Positions 1-7,710 of a stretch of 64,000 bases of DNA are shown piece after piece (position 1 is the first letter of the stretch; every line of letters begins with the position of its first letter). Below the pieces are notes generated by a model that worked only from the letters and a program-made list of their open reading frames with translations, was not told the DNA's origin and made no database searches. The translations under genes and the position numbers were made by a program. Source of the stretch: DASYKT01 sp035995185 (GTDB taxonomy: Bacteria; Acidobacteriota; Blastocatellia; Pyrinomonadales; Pyrinomonadaceae); the NCBI GenBank assembly GCA_035995185.1, contig DASYKT010000045.1, positions 31,014 through 95,013 on the forward strand, in the 5' to 3' direction.

Positions 1-115
1 TTTGTGTAATTAGTGGCTAATATCTACGACTTAAAGACAACGCCATTAGAAATGCAGGAAGCAGCGTAGATTTACGCTGCTTCCTTTAGGACGGTGGTTA
101 CAATTTGGGAGGTTA
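1..115. repeat. End of a dispersed palindromic repeat plus terminator hairpin
   Basis: The first 26 bases match the end of the dispersed repeat seen at 35697-35770 (shared string TGTGTAATTAGTGGCTAAT), so the window opens inside one copy. No gene is visible before 116. Confidence 0.6.
57..84 (-). terminator. Hairpin downstream of the 116-2398 gene
   Basis: A perfect 12-bp stem, GGAAGCAGCGTA with TACGCTGCTTCC, encloses a 4-base loop. It lies about 30 bases past the stop of the minus-strand gene that ends at 116. The T run on the minus side is weak, so it is a probable rather than textbook intrinsic terminator. Confidence 0.6.
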
Positions 116-2398
116 TTATTTTGGCTGCTCCGGCTTTTTCCACACCGACACGATCGCCGTGGCTTCGAGTTCTTCTTCGCTGGCCAGCCTTAATTTTATG
201 GTCGTGCCGGAAAGATCCTTGGGCACCACGATCGTGCGAAACAGTGAGTTGGATTCAGGGGTATCTTTCACGTTTTTCCCGATCACGTTTCCCGAAGCGT
301 CCAACAGGGTTGCCGAAACCAGCGGTGAAGCCATAAATGTCAGCCCGAAGCCGTCGATCCCGGCCGGAATGTGAATTTCCATTTCCACGGTTTGTCCCGG
401 CGCGATATTGGCCCCGTTTCCAAAGAAAATATCGGGTTTAACGTCGCCGCCGGTTTGATAACGGACATTGGTTAAGAGACTTTCGCCGCGATAAAGTTCG
501 CTTCCGGTTTGAGCAGTCGTCGGCAGATCCGGCATATGGTTACCCTTCGGCCCGATCGCCAGGTGAGGTTTGACGAAAGCTGAGAAATCGCTCGTTCCCG
601 CCAGATCTCTGTGAATGCTCTTAGTCGTGGCCCTGTCGCTAAAATTATGAAACACACTCGGCACCGTGACGTGCCCGTCATTCCAATCCAGTGCATAACA
701 GATCGTTGGCAATGAGTTTCCCGCCAACACCGCCATTTTTACACCTTTGCGCTCGCTGTTCGTGCGGTTAAAATCCGCCATTGTCGAAGTGCGAAGCATC
801 TTAAGCACCGCTACGTGATCGCTAAACATGCCGAGGCCCGTGTCGACTATATCAGCGCATTTTGTGCCTTCGTTCGCTGTGCCCAGCATAAGCATGTGGC
901 TAACCCTCGGCCTTCCGTCCGGTGATCCGACAGGCATCAGGCGGCTGATATAAGCGCGCGCAATGATCCCGCCCAGGCCATAGCCGACGATGTCCACGTG
1001 CCAGGCATTGCGATCTTCCTGAGCGTATTTAATATAGCTGGCCAGCGCTCCGGCATTTTCCTCAACGCTGCTCGGCTTTACCGTCGAAAGCATGGGCCCG
1101 CCGGTATTGATCCGGCCTTTCTCCCTGACCTCTCCTACCGGAAAGGCCTTCCAGTCATAACTGTGCGAGGTAGTGAAAATGTTCTGCCAGGTCTCAAACG
1201 TTCTCCAGCTGCCCCACAGGTCCTGGATCAAAAGGACCGGCTTCGGCGCGACCTTCAAATTTTTGGTCAGATCATCGACTTTTTTATTCTTTTCTTCCAG
1301 TTCCGCCTTAATGCGCTGAACAAGGCGCGGGCGTCCGTCGTCATACCAGGCATAGCCGCTGCTGTCCCAAACCATCTCTACTTCCACGGCTTCGCCCGCA
1401 TCGAGGCTCACGTCCATTTCGTCGTCACCCAGCTTTTCATCCGGTTTTGCCCCGTCCCACTTATCGCCCTTATAGGTCCCGACCATCTTGATCTTACCGG
1501 ATTTCGTTTCGCCGGACGCGTTTAGAACCGTTGCCTTGATCTTGATCATGTTGCCGTCAATGGTGCCGACCTGCTCGGTGATCTCCTCCCACTTGTCGAA
1601 ATCCGGGAATTTAGGATGTTCGAATTTCAGATCGGTCAGGCGAAGCGGAGCGCCGCATTTCTGCAGGTTCCAGGTGATGGTTTCCGTTACATTTTGCCAT
1701 GTTTTTGAATAGCTGCCGCTAAGCTTGTTCGGGTTAGCCGGATCGACGCGGGTTGTGCCGTCGCTGGTCAGCGAATTTCCGTCTACCGTGGTCGGTGTTG
1801 CAGGCATATTAAAACTTTTGCCTTCTTTCGGCGTGCACTGCCCGCTAAAAGTAGTGTCGGTGGAGCCGGTCGTCTGGCCTTTTATCTGCGGCAGCCCGAC
1901 GCTCACAGAGTAGGTGCCGTCGTCGTTTACGCCGACATTAACATTTGCGTCTGTCTTACCGTTTCCGGTCGTTTCGGTTTTCGAAGTACTCGTGCCCGTC
2001 ATATTTTTCCAGCTTTTGCCGCGATCGCAGGAATTGCTTTCGGTCGCTACCACGGTTTCCGTCGATGACATTTTTTGATCGATGGTAGCCTTTCCTCGGG
2101 TGCTGCCGTTCTTTTCCGGCGATTCGCTTACGGCCACCAGCGCATTGTAGTTATATTCCATGTGAAAATTGGTTTTGTCCTGGCCCCGGCCTGACACGCG
2201 CTGGACTGTCTTATCATCCGTCAGCGATTGGGTGCGCGTGTAATTTACGGTACCCGTCCAGGCGCCCGAGCACTTGGCTTTGGCCGGGCCTTTGTTCTGC
2301 GCCACGGCCGCCTTCTGGGCAAAAGCCATGGAATTTGATAAAACACTTGTGATCAATAGGGTTATTAATAATTGCTTGGTAAAATTAATGGCTCTCAT
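116..2398 (-). CDS. Secreted alpha/beta-hydrolase-like protein lacking the nucleophile Ser
   Basis: The 760-residue product begins with a signal peptide (about residues 1-27, ending in AFA). An N-terminal region of unknown fold with few cysteines covers about residues 40-255. A beta-rich segment starting DLKFEHPKFP follows (about 265-390). A lipase/PGAP1-like alpha/beta-hydrolase domain begins at KPVLLIQDLWG (about 395-640), and a C-terminal beta domain closes the protein. At the nucleophile elbow, where lipases have GHSMGG, this protein reads GYGLGG (about residue 471), so the serine is glycine. The acid region NDGHVTVPS and a downstream His are kept. The start at 2398 has a GGGAGA ribosome site about 9 bases upstream. 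It is a paralogue of the gene at 7711-10107. It is probably a non-catalytic exported or surface protein; its ligand is unknown. Confidence 0.75.
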   Translation of the reverse strand: MRAINFTKQLLITLLITSVLSNSMAFAQKAAVAQNKGPAKAKCSGAWTGTVNYTRTQSLTDDKTVQRVSGRGQDKTNFHMEYNYNALVAVSESPEKNGSTRGKATIDQKMSSTETVVATESNSCDRGKSWKNMTGTSTSKTETTGNGKTDANVNVGVNDDGTYSVSVGLPQIKGQTTGSTDTTFSGQCTPKEGKSFNMPATPTTVDGNSLTSDGTTRVDPANPNKLSGSYSKTWQNVTETITWNLQKCGAPLRLTDLKFEHPKFPDFDKWEEITEQVGTIDGNMIKIKATVLNASGETKSGKIKMVGTYKGDKWDGAKPDEKLGDDEMDVSLDAGEAVEVEMVWDSSGYAWYDDGRPRLVQRIKAELEEKNKKVDDLTKNLKVAPKPVLLIQDLWGSWRTFETWQNIFTTSHSYDWKAFPVGEVREKGRINTGGPMLSTVKPSSVEENAGALASYIKYAQEDRNAWHVDIVGYGLGGIIARAYISRLMPVGSPDGRPRVSHMLMLGTANEGTKCADIVDTGLGMFSDHVAVLKMLRTSTMADFNRTNSERKGVKMAVLAGNSLPTICYALDWNDGHVTVPSVFHNFSDRATTKSIHRDLAGTSDFSAFVKPHLAIGPKGNHMPDLPTTAQTGSELYRGESLLTNVRYQTGGDVKPDIFFGNGANIAPGQTVEMEIHIPAGIDGFGLTFMASPLVSATLLDASGNVIGKNVKDTPESNSLFRTIVVPKDLSGTTIKLRLASEEELEATAIVSVWKKPEQPK

Positions 2399-2475
2399 TT
2401 TGATTTTCTCCCGAAAAAAATTAGGCTTTTCTACCTGTTAAGGCGTGAAAAGATGAAGTTTGGTATCACGAACTA

Positions 2476-2503
2476 TTGAAAACAAGGTTTCGTATATTAG
2501 AAT
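2476..2503 (+). promoter_or_regulatory. Possible sigma-70-type promoter of the kinase gene
   Basis: TTGAAA (2476-2481) and TAGAAT (2498-2503) are 16 bases apart, which would start transcription about 15 bases before the ATG at 2525. No clear Shine-Dalgarno sequence precedes that ATG. The 126-bp gap to the divergent gene at 2398 must hold both promoters. Confidence 0.4.
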
Positions 2504-2524
2504 GTAGACAATTGTAGTTACCGA

Positions 2525-5500
2525 ATGTCCCCCGAAAGATGGAAACAAATTGAAGAGGTCTTTCAGATCGCGCTGGATATGTCTCCGCGCGAGCGCCGGG
2601 AGTATATCGACCAGGCCTCCGAAAATGACCCGGAATTAAAGGACGAGGTCTCCAAACTTCTCTCCCAATTCGAAGAAGCCAGTAGTTTTATCGAGCAGCC
2701 GCTTTACGACCAGAGCCAGGCCGGCGTGCTGGTCGCGCTGATGAATGAGGACAATGACCCGATGCTCGGCAGCCTCTTGGGGTCGTACCGCATCGAGCGC
2801 GAGGTCGGCCGGGGCGGTATGGGCGCGGTCTATGAAGCCGTGCGCGCCGACGGGGTTTTCCGCCGCCGGGTGGCGATAAAGCTGGTCAAACGCGGCATGG
2901 ACACCGATTTTATCCTCCGCCGTTTTCGCAATGAGCGCCAGATCCTGGCAGCGCTGGAACACCCGAATATCACGATGCTTTTGGACGGCGGCACGACCGA
3001 CGACGGGCGGCCTTACTTCGTGATGGATTTTATCGAAGGGCTGCCGCTCTATAAATATTGCGACACGAAGCGGATGGGCGTGGAAGAGCGCCTGAAGCTT
3101 TTCATCTGCGTCTGCGAAGCGGTCGAATACGCGCACCAGAATATGGTGATCCACCGCGATCTTAAACCTTCGAACATTCTCGTCGCTAACGACGGCACGC
3201 CAAAGCTGCTCGATTTCGGCATCGCCAAACTGCTCAATCCCGATATGGCGGCAGATACGCTCCAGCCGACGGCGACCGCGCTGCGGATGATGACGGTAGA
3301 TTATGCCAGCCCGGAACAGGTGCGTGGTTCCGATATCACGTATCTGAGCGATGTCTATAGCCTGGGCGTGATCCTCTACGAACTCTTAACCGGCCATCGC
3401 CCGTATGCGTATCGCAGCCGCCTGCAGCACGATATCGCGCGCGCCATCTGCGAAGACGATCCGACCGAGCCGAGTATGACCGTGCTCCGCACCGAGGGCG
3501 CCATTCCCCTGACCCTGATCGATGAAAACGCGACCACCATCTCTAATTTGGCGGAAGTGCGCGGCGAAACTCCGACCGGGCTGCAATCGCGCCTTTCGGG
3601 AAATCTGGATAACATAACTCTCAAGGCTTTAAGAAAAGATCCGCAGGACCGTTATCAATCCGTTGCCGAATTAAAAGCCGATATCGAAAAACACCTCAAG
3701 GGCAGCCCGATCTCGGCTCCCAGCTATAAGCCGGAAAGAAAGAACGGACGCCCGGAACAGCGCTCGGAAACAAAGCTCATTGCCGTGCTGCCGCTCAAGC
3801 TTTTAAGCATTTCGGGAACGGAAAACACCGACGAAACATATCTCAGCATAGGTTTGGCCGACGCGATCATCTCGCGGCTCGCCAGCGTGCGCAGCTTTAC
3901 CGTGCGCCCGACCAGTTCTATCCAGCGTTACGAAAACGAGGATGTGAGCCCGATCCGCGCCGGTAAAGAACTCGGCGTCGAATTTATTCTCGAAGGGCGC
4001 ATCAAAAAAGCGGCCGACCGCATCCGCGTTTCGCTGCAGCTTCTGAATGTCGAAAGCGGCGCCACCATCTGGGCCGGGCAATTCGACGAAAATTTTACCG
4101 ACGTGCTGCAGCTGGAAGACGCTATCTCTTCGCAGGTGGCCGAGGCCCTGATACCGCAGCTGACCGGCGAAGAAAAAGAGAAGCTCGCCAAACGCGGCAC
4201 CAATAACGCCGAAGCTTATGAAGCTTACCTGCGCGGCAGATTCTATTGGAATCAGTTCACCGGCGAATCGCTTTTCAAATCGCTCGCCGCCTATCAGAGG
4301 GCCATCGAGCTGGATCCGGATTACGCGCTGGCCTACGTCGGCATCGCGGATTTTTATAATTGGATAAATGTCTTTGGCCTGATGCCTTCGAACGAGTGCT
4401 ATGACAAAGCCACTGCGGCCGCCGAACGTGCCATGGAGATCGACGACCAGCTGGGCGAAGCGTACGCCGCGATGTGTTTTGCGGTGCTGGGCCAGCGCTG
4501 GGATTGGGTGGAGTGCGACAGGTTGGTGAAAAAAGCCCTGCAGTACGCGCCTAACTACTGGTACTCGTACGAATGTCTTGCTTATCTCTATACCACGGTG
4601 CGAAATTTCGATCAGGGCATCGCCGCCATAAAACGCGCCGAGGAACTCGACCCGCTTTCGCCGCGCGCCATCCTGATGACCTCCTGGATACATTACCAAT
4701 CGCGCTACTATGCGGAAGCCATCTCGCGGGCGCGCCGCACTCTTGAATTCGACGCAAACTTTGCCCAGGGCTACCTGCACATGGGAAATTCGCTCTCGCA
4801 GAACAAGCGTGCGGAAGAGGCCGTGGCGGCGCTCGAAAAGAGCCTGGAATTAATGCCCGGTTTTACGATGACGCGCTATATGCTGACCTACGCACAGGCT
4901 GCCGCCGGGCAAATGGACGAAGCCAGGGCGGTCGTCGAAGAACTGCGCCGGCGGGCAAAAACAGAATATGTAAAACCTTATTTTATCGCGCTGGGCTGTA
5001 TCGCCATCGGCGAGATAGACGAGGCTTTCGAGTGGCTGGATAATGCTTTTGCGGAAGGCGATGTGTGGCTGATCTGGATCGCGACCGAACCCAAACTCGA
5101 CCCGATCCGAAAAGACCCGCGCTACGAAAACCTGCTGCAGCGAATGAAACACCCGCTGACCATGCGCGACGCCGCGGAAACTGTTTTCGATACCGGCGGC
5201 GACAAGTCGATCGCCGTTCTTCCCTTCAAACTTCTCAATTCGCGCAAGGACGAAGACACAGGTGACGAATATCTCGGCGTGGGATTGGCGGACAGCCTGA
5301 TCACGCGGCTGAGCAATATCCGCCGCCTGGTGGTGCGCCCGACCAGCAGCATTTTGCATTACGAATCGGACACCGATCCTTTTAAAGCCGGGCGGGAACT
5401 AAATGTCGATTTTGTTCTGGATGGGAATATTCGGCACTTCGGCGAATCGAATATCCGCGTCACCGTTCAGCTTTCCAGCGTTCGCGAAGGCGCCGCGCGC

Positions 5501-6613
5501 TGGGCGGGGCATTTCGATGAAGAGTTCACCGATGTGCTGAGCGTGGAAGACGCCATCTCTACCAAAGTGGTGGAAACCTTGCTGCCGCAATTGACCGGCG
5601 AGGAAAGGAAAAAACTTGCCAAGCGCGGCACCAATAATCCCAAGGCTTATGAGGCCTATCAGCGCGGCCGGTTTTACTGGAACCAGTTCACGCCCGATTC
5701 CCTGCCGAAGGCTTTAAAGGCTTTTCAAAAAGCGGTCGCTTACGATCCGAAATACGCACTGGCCTTCGTCGGGTTGGCGGAATTTTATGTCTGGGCGTCG
5801 ATTCTCGGGATCATGCCGACCGAGATCTGCTATCTGCAGGCGCGCGCCGGTGTAAAGCTGGCGGTGGAGCTGGACCCGGCGCTTTGCGAGGCTTACGCGG
5901 TGCTCGGGCTGCTGGCTTCCAGCGCCGATTGGAAATGGGACGAAGCCGAAAAATACTATCAACATTCATTTAAACTAAATCCCAATTACCCGCTGGCGCA
6001 TGAATGGTATGCGGCCCTGTTGATCACCACCGGCCGCTTTGAAGAAGGCTTAAGAGAAGCGCGCCGCGCCGAAGAACTGGACCCACTTTCGCTGCGGGCA
6101 ATGACCCTTACTTCGTGGAACTATTACCAGTCCGGCCTTTACAAAGAGTCTGTCGCAAAGGCAAATCAGATCCTGGAGCTCGACCGCTCTTACCCGCAGG
6201 GCTACCTGCAATCGGGCAACTCGTTGATTCATCTCGGCGAAACTGAAAAAGCCGTCGACACCCTGCAAAAGCTGGATTACCTGATGCCTGACTCGGCGCT
6301 GGCGATGTACACGCTCTGTTTTGCGCTGGTCGCCGCCGGCAAAAAAGATATCGCCCTAAAGGTTTTGGACAAGCTCGAGATCCTGGCCAAAGAAACTTAC
6401 GTCAAGCCGTATTTTCTGGCGATGGCCCACGTAGCGGTCGGCGATCTGGATACCGCGTTCGGCCACTTTGAAACTGCCTTTGCCGAGCACGACGCCTGGC
6501 TTACCTGGTTTGCCACCGAACCGAAACTCAAACACCTGCACAACGACCCGCGCTATATCAAATTGCTAAAGAGCATGAATAATCCGATCTTCGAAAAACT
6601 CTACAAGGCATAA
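2525..6613 (+). CDS. Ser/Thr protein kinase with two tandem TolB-like/TPR modules
   Basis: This 1362-residue soluble kinase starts with a helical extension (1-80) common in Acidobacteriota kinases. The kinase domain (about 88-395) shows GRGGMG (95-100), VAIK with Lys119, HRDLKPSN (210-217) and DFG (230-232), so it should be active. After it come two copies of one module, at about 415-875 and 893-1350. Each has a TolB/FlgO-like nucleotide-cyclase-associated part (IAVLPLKLL..., IAVLPFKLL...) followed by TPR repeats starting RGTNNAEAYEAY and RGTNNPKAYEAY. The repeat period is about 478 residues, a tandem duplication inside the gene. No transmembrane segment is seen between kinase and TPR part, unlike many PknB-type receptors. 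Likely role: phosphorylation-based signalling with a TPR scaffold; substrates unknown. Confidence 0.9.
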   Translation: MSPERWKQIEEVFQIALDMSPRERREYIDQASENDPELKDEVSKLLSQFEEASSFIEQPLYDQSQAGVLVALMNEDNDPMLGSLLGSYRIEREVGRGGMGAVYEAVRADGVFRRRVAIKLVKRGMDTDFILRRFRNERQILAALEHPNITMLLDGGTTDDGRPYFVMDFIEGLPLYKYCDTKRMGVEERLKLFICVCEAVEYAHQNMVIHRDLKPSNILVANDGTPKLLDFGIAKLLNPDMAADTLQPTATALRMMTVDYASPEQVRGSDITYLSDVYSLGVILYELLTGHRPYAYRSRLQHDIARAICEDDPTEPSMTVLRTEGAIPLTLIDENATTISNLAEVRGETPTGLQSRLSGNLDNITLKALRKDPQDRYQSVAELKADIEKHLKGSPISAPSYKPERKNGRPEQRSETKLIAVLPLKLLSISGTENTDETYLSIGLADAIISRLASVRSFTVRPTSSIQRYENEDVSPIRAGKELGVEFILEGRIKKAADRIRVSLQLLNVESGATIWAGQFDENFTDVLQLEDAISSQVAEALIPQLTGEEKEKLAKRGTNNAEAYEAYLRGRFYWNQFTGESLFKSLAAYQRAIELDPDYALAYVGIADFYNWINVFGLMPSNECYDKATAAAERAMEIDDQLGEAYAAMCFAVLGQRWDWVECDRLVKKALQYAPNYWYSYECLAYLYTTVRNFDQGIAAIKRAEELDPLSPRAILMTSWIHYQSRYYAEAISRARRTLEFDANFAQGYLHMGNSLSQNKRAEEAVAALEKSLELMPGFTMTRYMLTYAQAAAGQMDEARAVVEELRRRAKTEYVKPYFIALGCIAIGEIDEAFEWLDNAFAEGDVWLIWIATEPKLDPIRKDPRYENLLQRMKHPLTMRDAAETVFDTGGDKSIAVLPFKLLNSRKDEDTGDEYLGVGLADSLITRLSNIRRLVVRPTSSILHYESDTDPFKAGRELNVDFVLDGNIRHFGESNIRVTVQLSSVREGAARWAGHFDEEFTDVLSVEDAISTKVVETLLPQLTGEERKKLAKRGTNNPKAYEAYQRGRFYWNQFTPDSLPKALKAFQKAVAYDPKYALAFVGLAEFYVWASILGIMPTEICYLQARAGVKLAVELDPALCEAYAVLGLLASSADWKWDEAEKYYQHSFKLNPNYPLAHEWYAALLITTGRFEEGLREARRAEELDPLSLRAMTLTSWNYYQSGLYKESVAKANQILELDRSYPQGYLQSGNSLIHLGETEKAVDTLQKLDYLMPDSALAMYTLCFALVAAGKKDIALKVLDKLEILAKETYVKPYFLAMAHVAVGDLDTAFGHFETAFAEHDAWLTWFATEPKLKHLHNDPRYIKLLKSMNNPIFEKLYKA

Positions 6614-6746
6614 ACGCTCGTGACGGGTAACATTCGTGTATTTCGTGTGTTTCGTGGTTAATTCCGGAATTTTTACCACTAATCACACTAAACACACGAA
6701 AGTTATCGCTGATCAAAGCAGCCTTTGTTCTTTTATGGGCAGCGGC
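6608..6746. repeat. MITE-like palindromic repeat, copy between kinase and GNAT genes
   Basis: It contains the family core, a palindrome of TTCGTGTGTTTCGTGGTTAA and its near-complement (ACCACTAATCACACTAAACAC), and the right end TTTTATGGGC. It begins at the stop codon of the kinase gene and ends 4 bases from the stop of the GNAT gene at 6751. Confidence 0.8.
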
Positions 6747-6750
6747 CATC

Positions 6751-7614
6751 TCAATATAAAACTGATGGGAAGAATGCTCCTTCCGGTTCGTTATACTCAC
6801 CCATCGCCATCAAGCTCAGCGGCATTATCATCTTTAACCCGGAAGCCAGCGCCCAGCGATGAAAACTCGCGCGCCGCGTCGGCAGCAGGAACGAAACCGG
6901 ATCGGTTATTTGTGCCGAGGCGCCCAAAAGCACATCGCACATATCGGCTTCGGTTTCCGCCACGCCATGATTCAGGTGCCACATCGAAACCGCCGAAGCA
7001 TACGCGGTGATACGGCCGTCCCTGACCGCGACAAAAGGTTTGGAGGCCGCCAAACATATACTCAGATCGCCGGTCCGTTCAAAACCGTGGACCTTTTTGC
7101 AGAGCGCTTCGCATTCCGGCATGTCATCCGCCGTCATCGGGCGCACTTCGACGCCTTCGGTCATGTCGCCCGAAGGTTTTCCCGTCATCAGCGCGATGGG
7201 TTCTTTTACGTCAAATCCCAGCGAGGCATAGAGCGACATCGACCGGGTATTAAAAGCGGACTGCAAGAGCCGTATGCCCGGGGCGTCCGCGCCGCGTTCG
7301 ATCACCGCTTCCATCAATTTGCGCCCGGTGCCGCGCGCCTGCAGTGTGGGATCGACCGTGATCGGCCCGACTCCGCGGATCGGATCAAGTTCCGTCAGAA
7401 AGTTCGAACCGACAAAGCGCCCGTTTTCTTCAGCCGCTACGCCATACACTTGCGGATGGCCTATCCAATTTGCCGCAAACCCGATGCCGGCCTCTACCGA
7501 AGGAAAATCCGGCGGGAAATTGTGCTGCTCGGCAATCCCTTTAAAGGCTTCGTAAATTATTTTTCCGGCGGCCGCGGTATCTTCCGCCCTGATTTCTCGA
7601 ATAATTATGCTCAT
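6751..7614 (-). CDS. GNAT-family N-acetyltransferase (two GNAT halves)
   Basis: The 287-residue cytoplasmic protein opens with IIIREIRAEDTAAAGKI, the usual start of a GNAT fold. Its acetyl-CoA-binding motif A is VDPTLQARGTGRKLMEAV (about residues 87-104), followed by the SLYASLGF motif B. A second, weaker GNAT-like half starts near VEVRPMTADDMPECEAL (about 155). A signal AAGGA lies 4-5 bases before the ATG. The protein would acetylate an amine of a small molecule or protein; the acceptor cannot be told from sequence. It is convergent with the kinase gene and separated from it by a MITE-like repeat. Confidence 0.8.
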   Translation of the reverse strand: MSIIIREIRAEDTAAAGKIIYEAFKGIAEQHNFPPDFPSVEAGIGFAANWIGHPQVYGVAAEENGRFVGSNFLTELDPIRGVGPITVDPTLQARGTGRKLMEAVIERGADAPGIRLLQSAFNTRSMSLYASLGFDVKEPIALMTGKPSGDMTEGVEVRPMTADDMPECEALCKKVHGFERTGDLSICLAASKPFVAVRDGRITAYASAVSMWHLNHGVAETEADMCDVLLGASAQITDPVSFLLPTRRASFHRWALASGLKMIMPLSLMAMGEYNEPEGAFFPSVLY

Positions 7615-7710
7615 ATTTTCCTTTTCAAATTAAATGTCAATAAATATAAAATTCACCTTTGCCGGATTTCATAATTGTTCATTGTTAATTATTAATTAAC
7701 AATTAGAATC
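7615..7710. other. AT-rich palindromic spacer
   Basis: The segment 7675-7703 holds a short AT palindrome (TGTTAATTATTAATTAACA) of the kind repeated in other intergenic gaps of this window (14785-14815, 30650-30680). No gene is visible. Confidence 0.4.

Noticed and set aside
3803..4780. 325-residue minus-strand frame inside the kinase gene
   Set aside because: It lies fully within the TolB/TPR part of the kinase, which is clearly coding on the plus strand. No domain is recognisable in the shadow.
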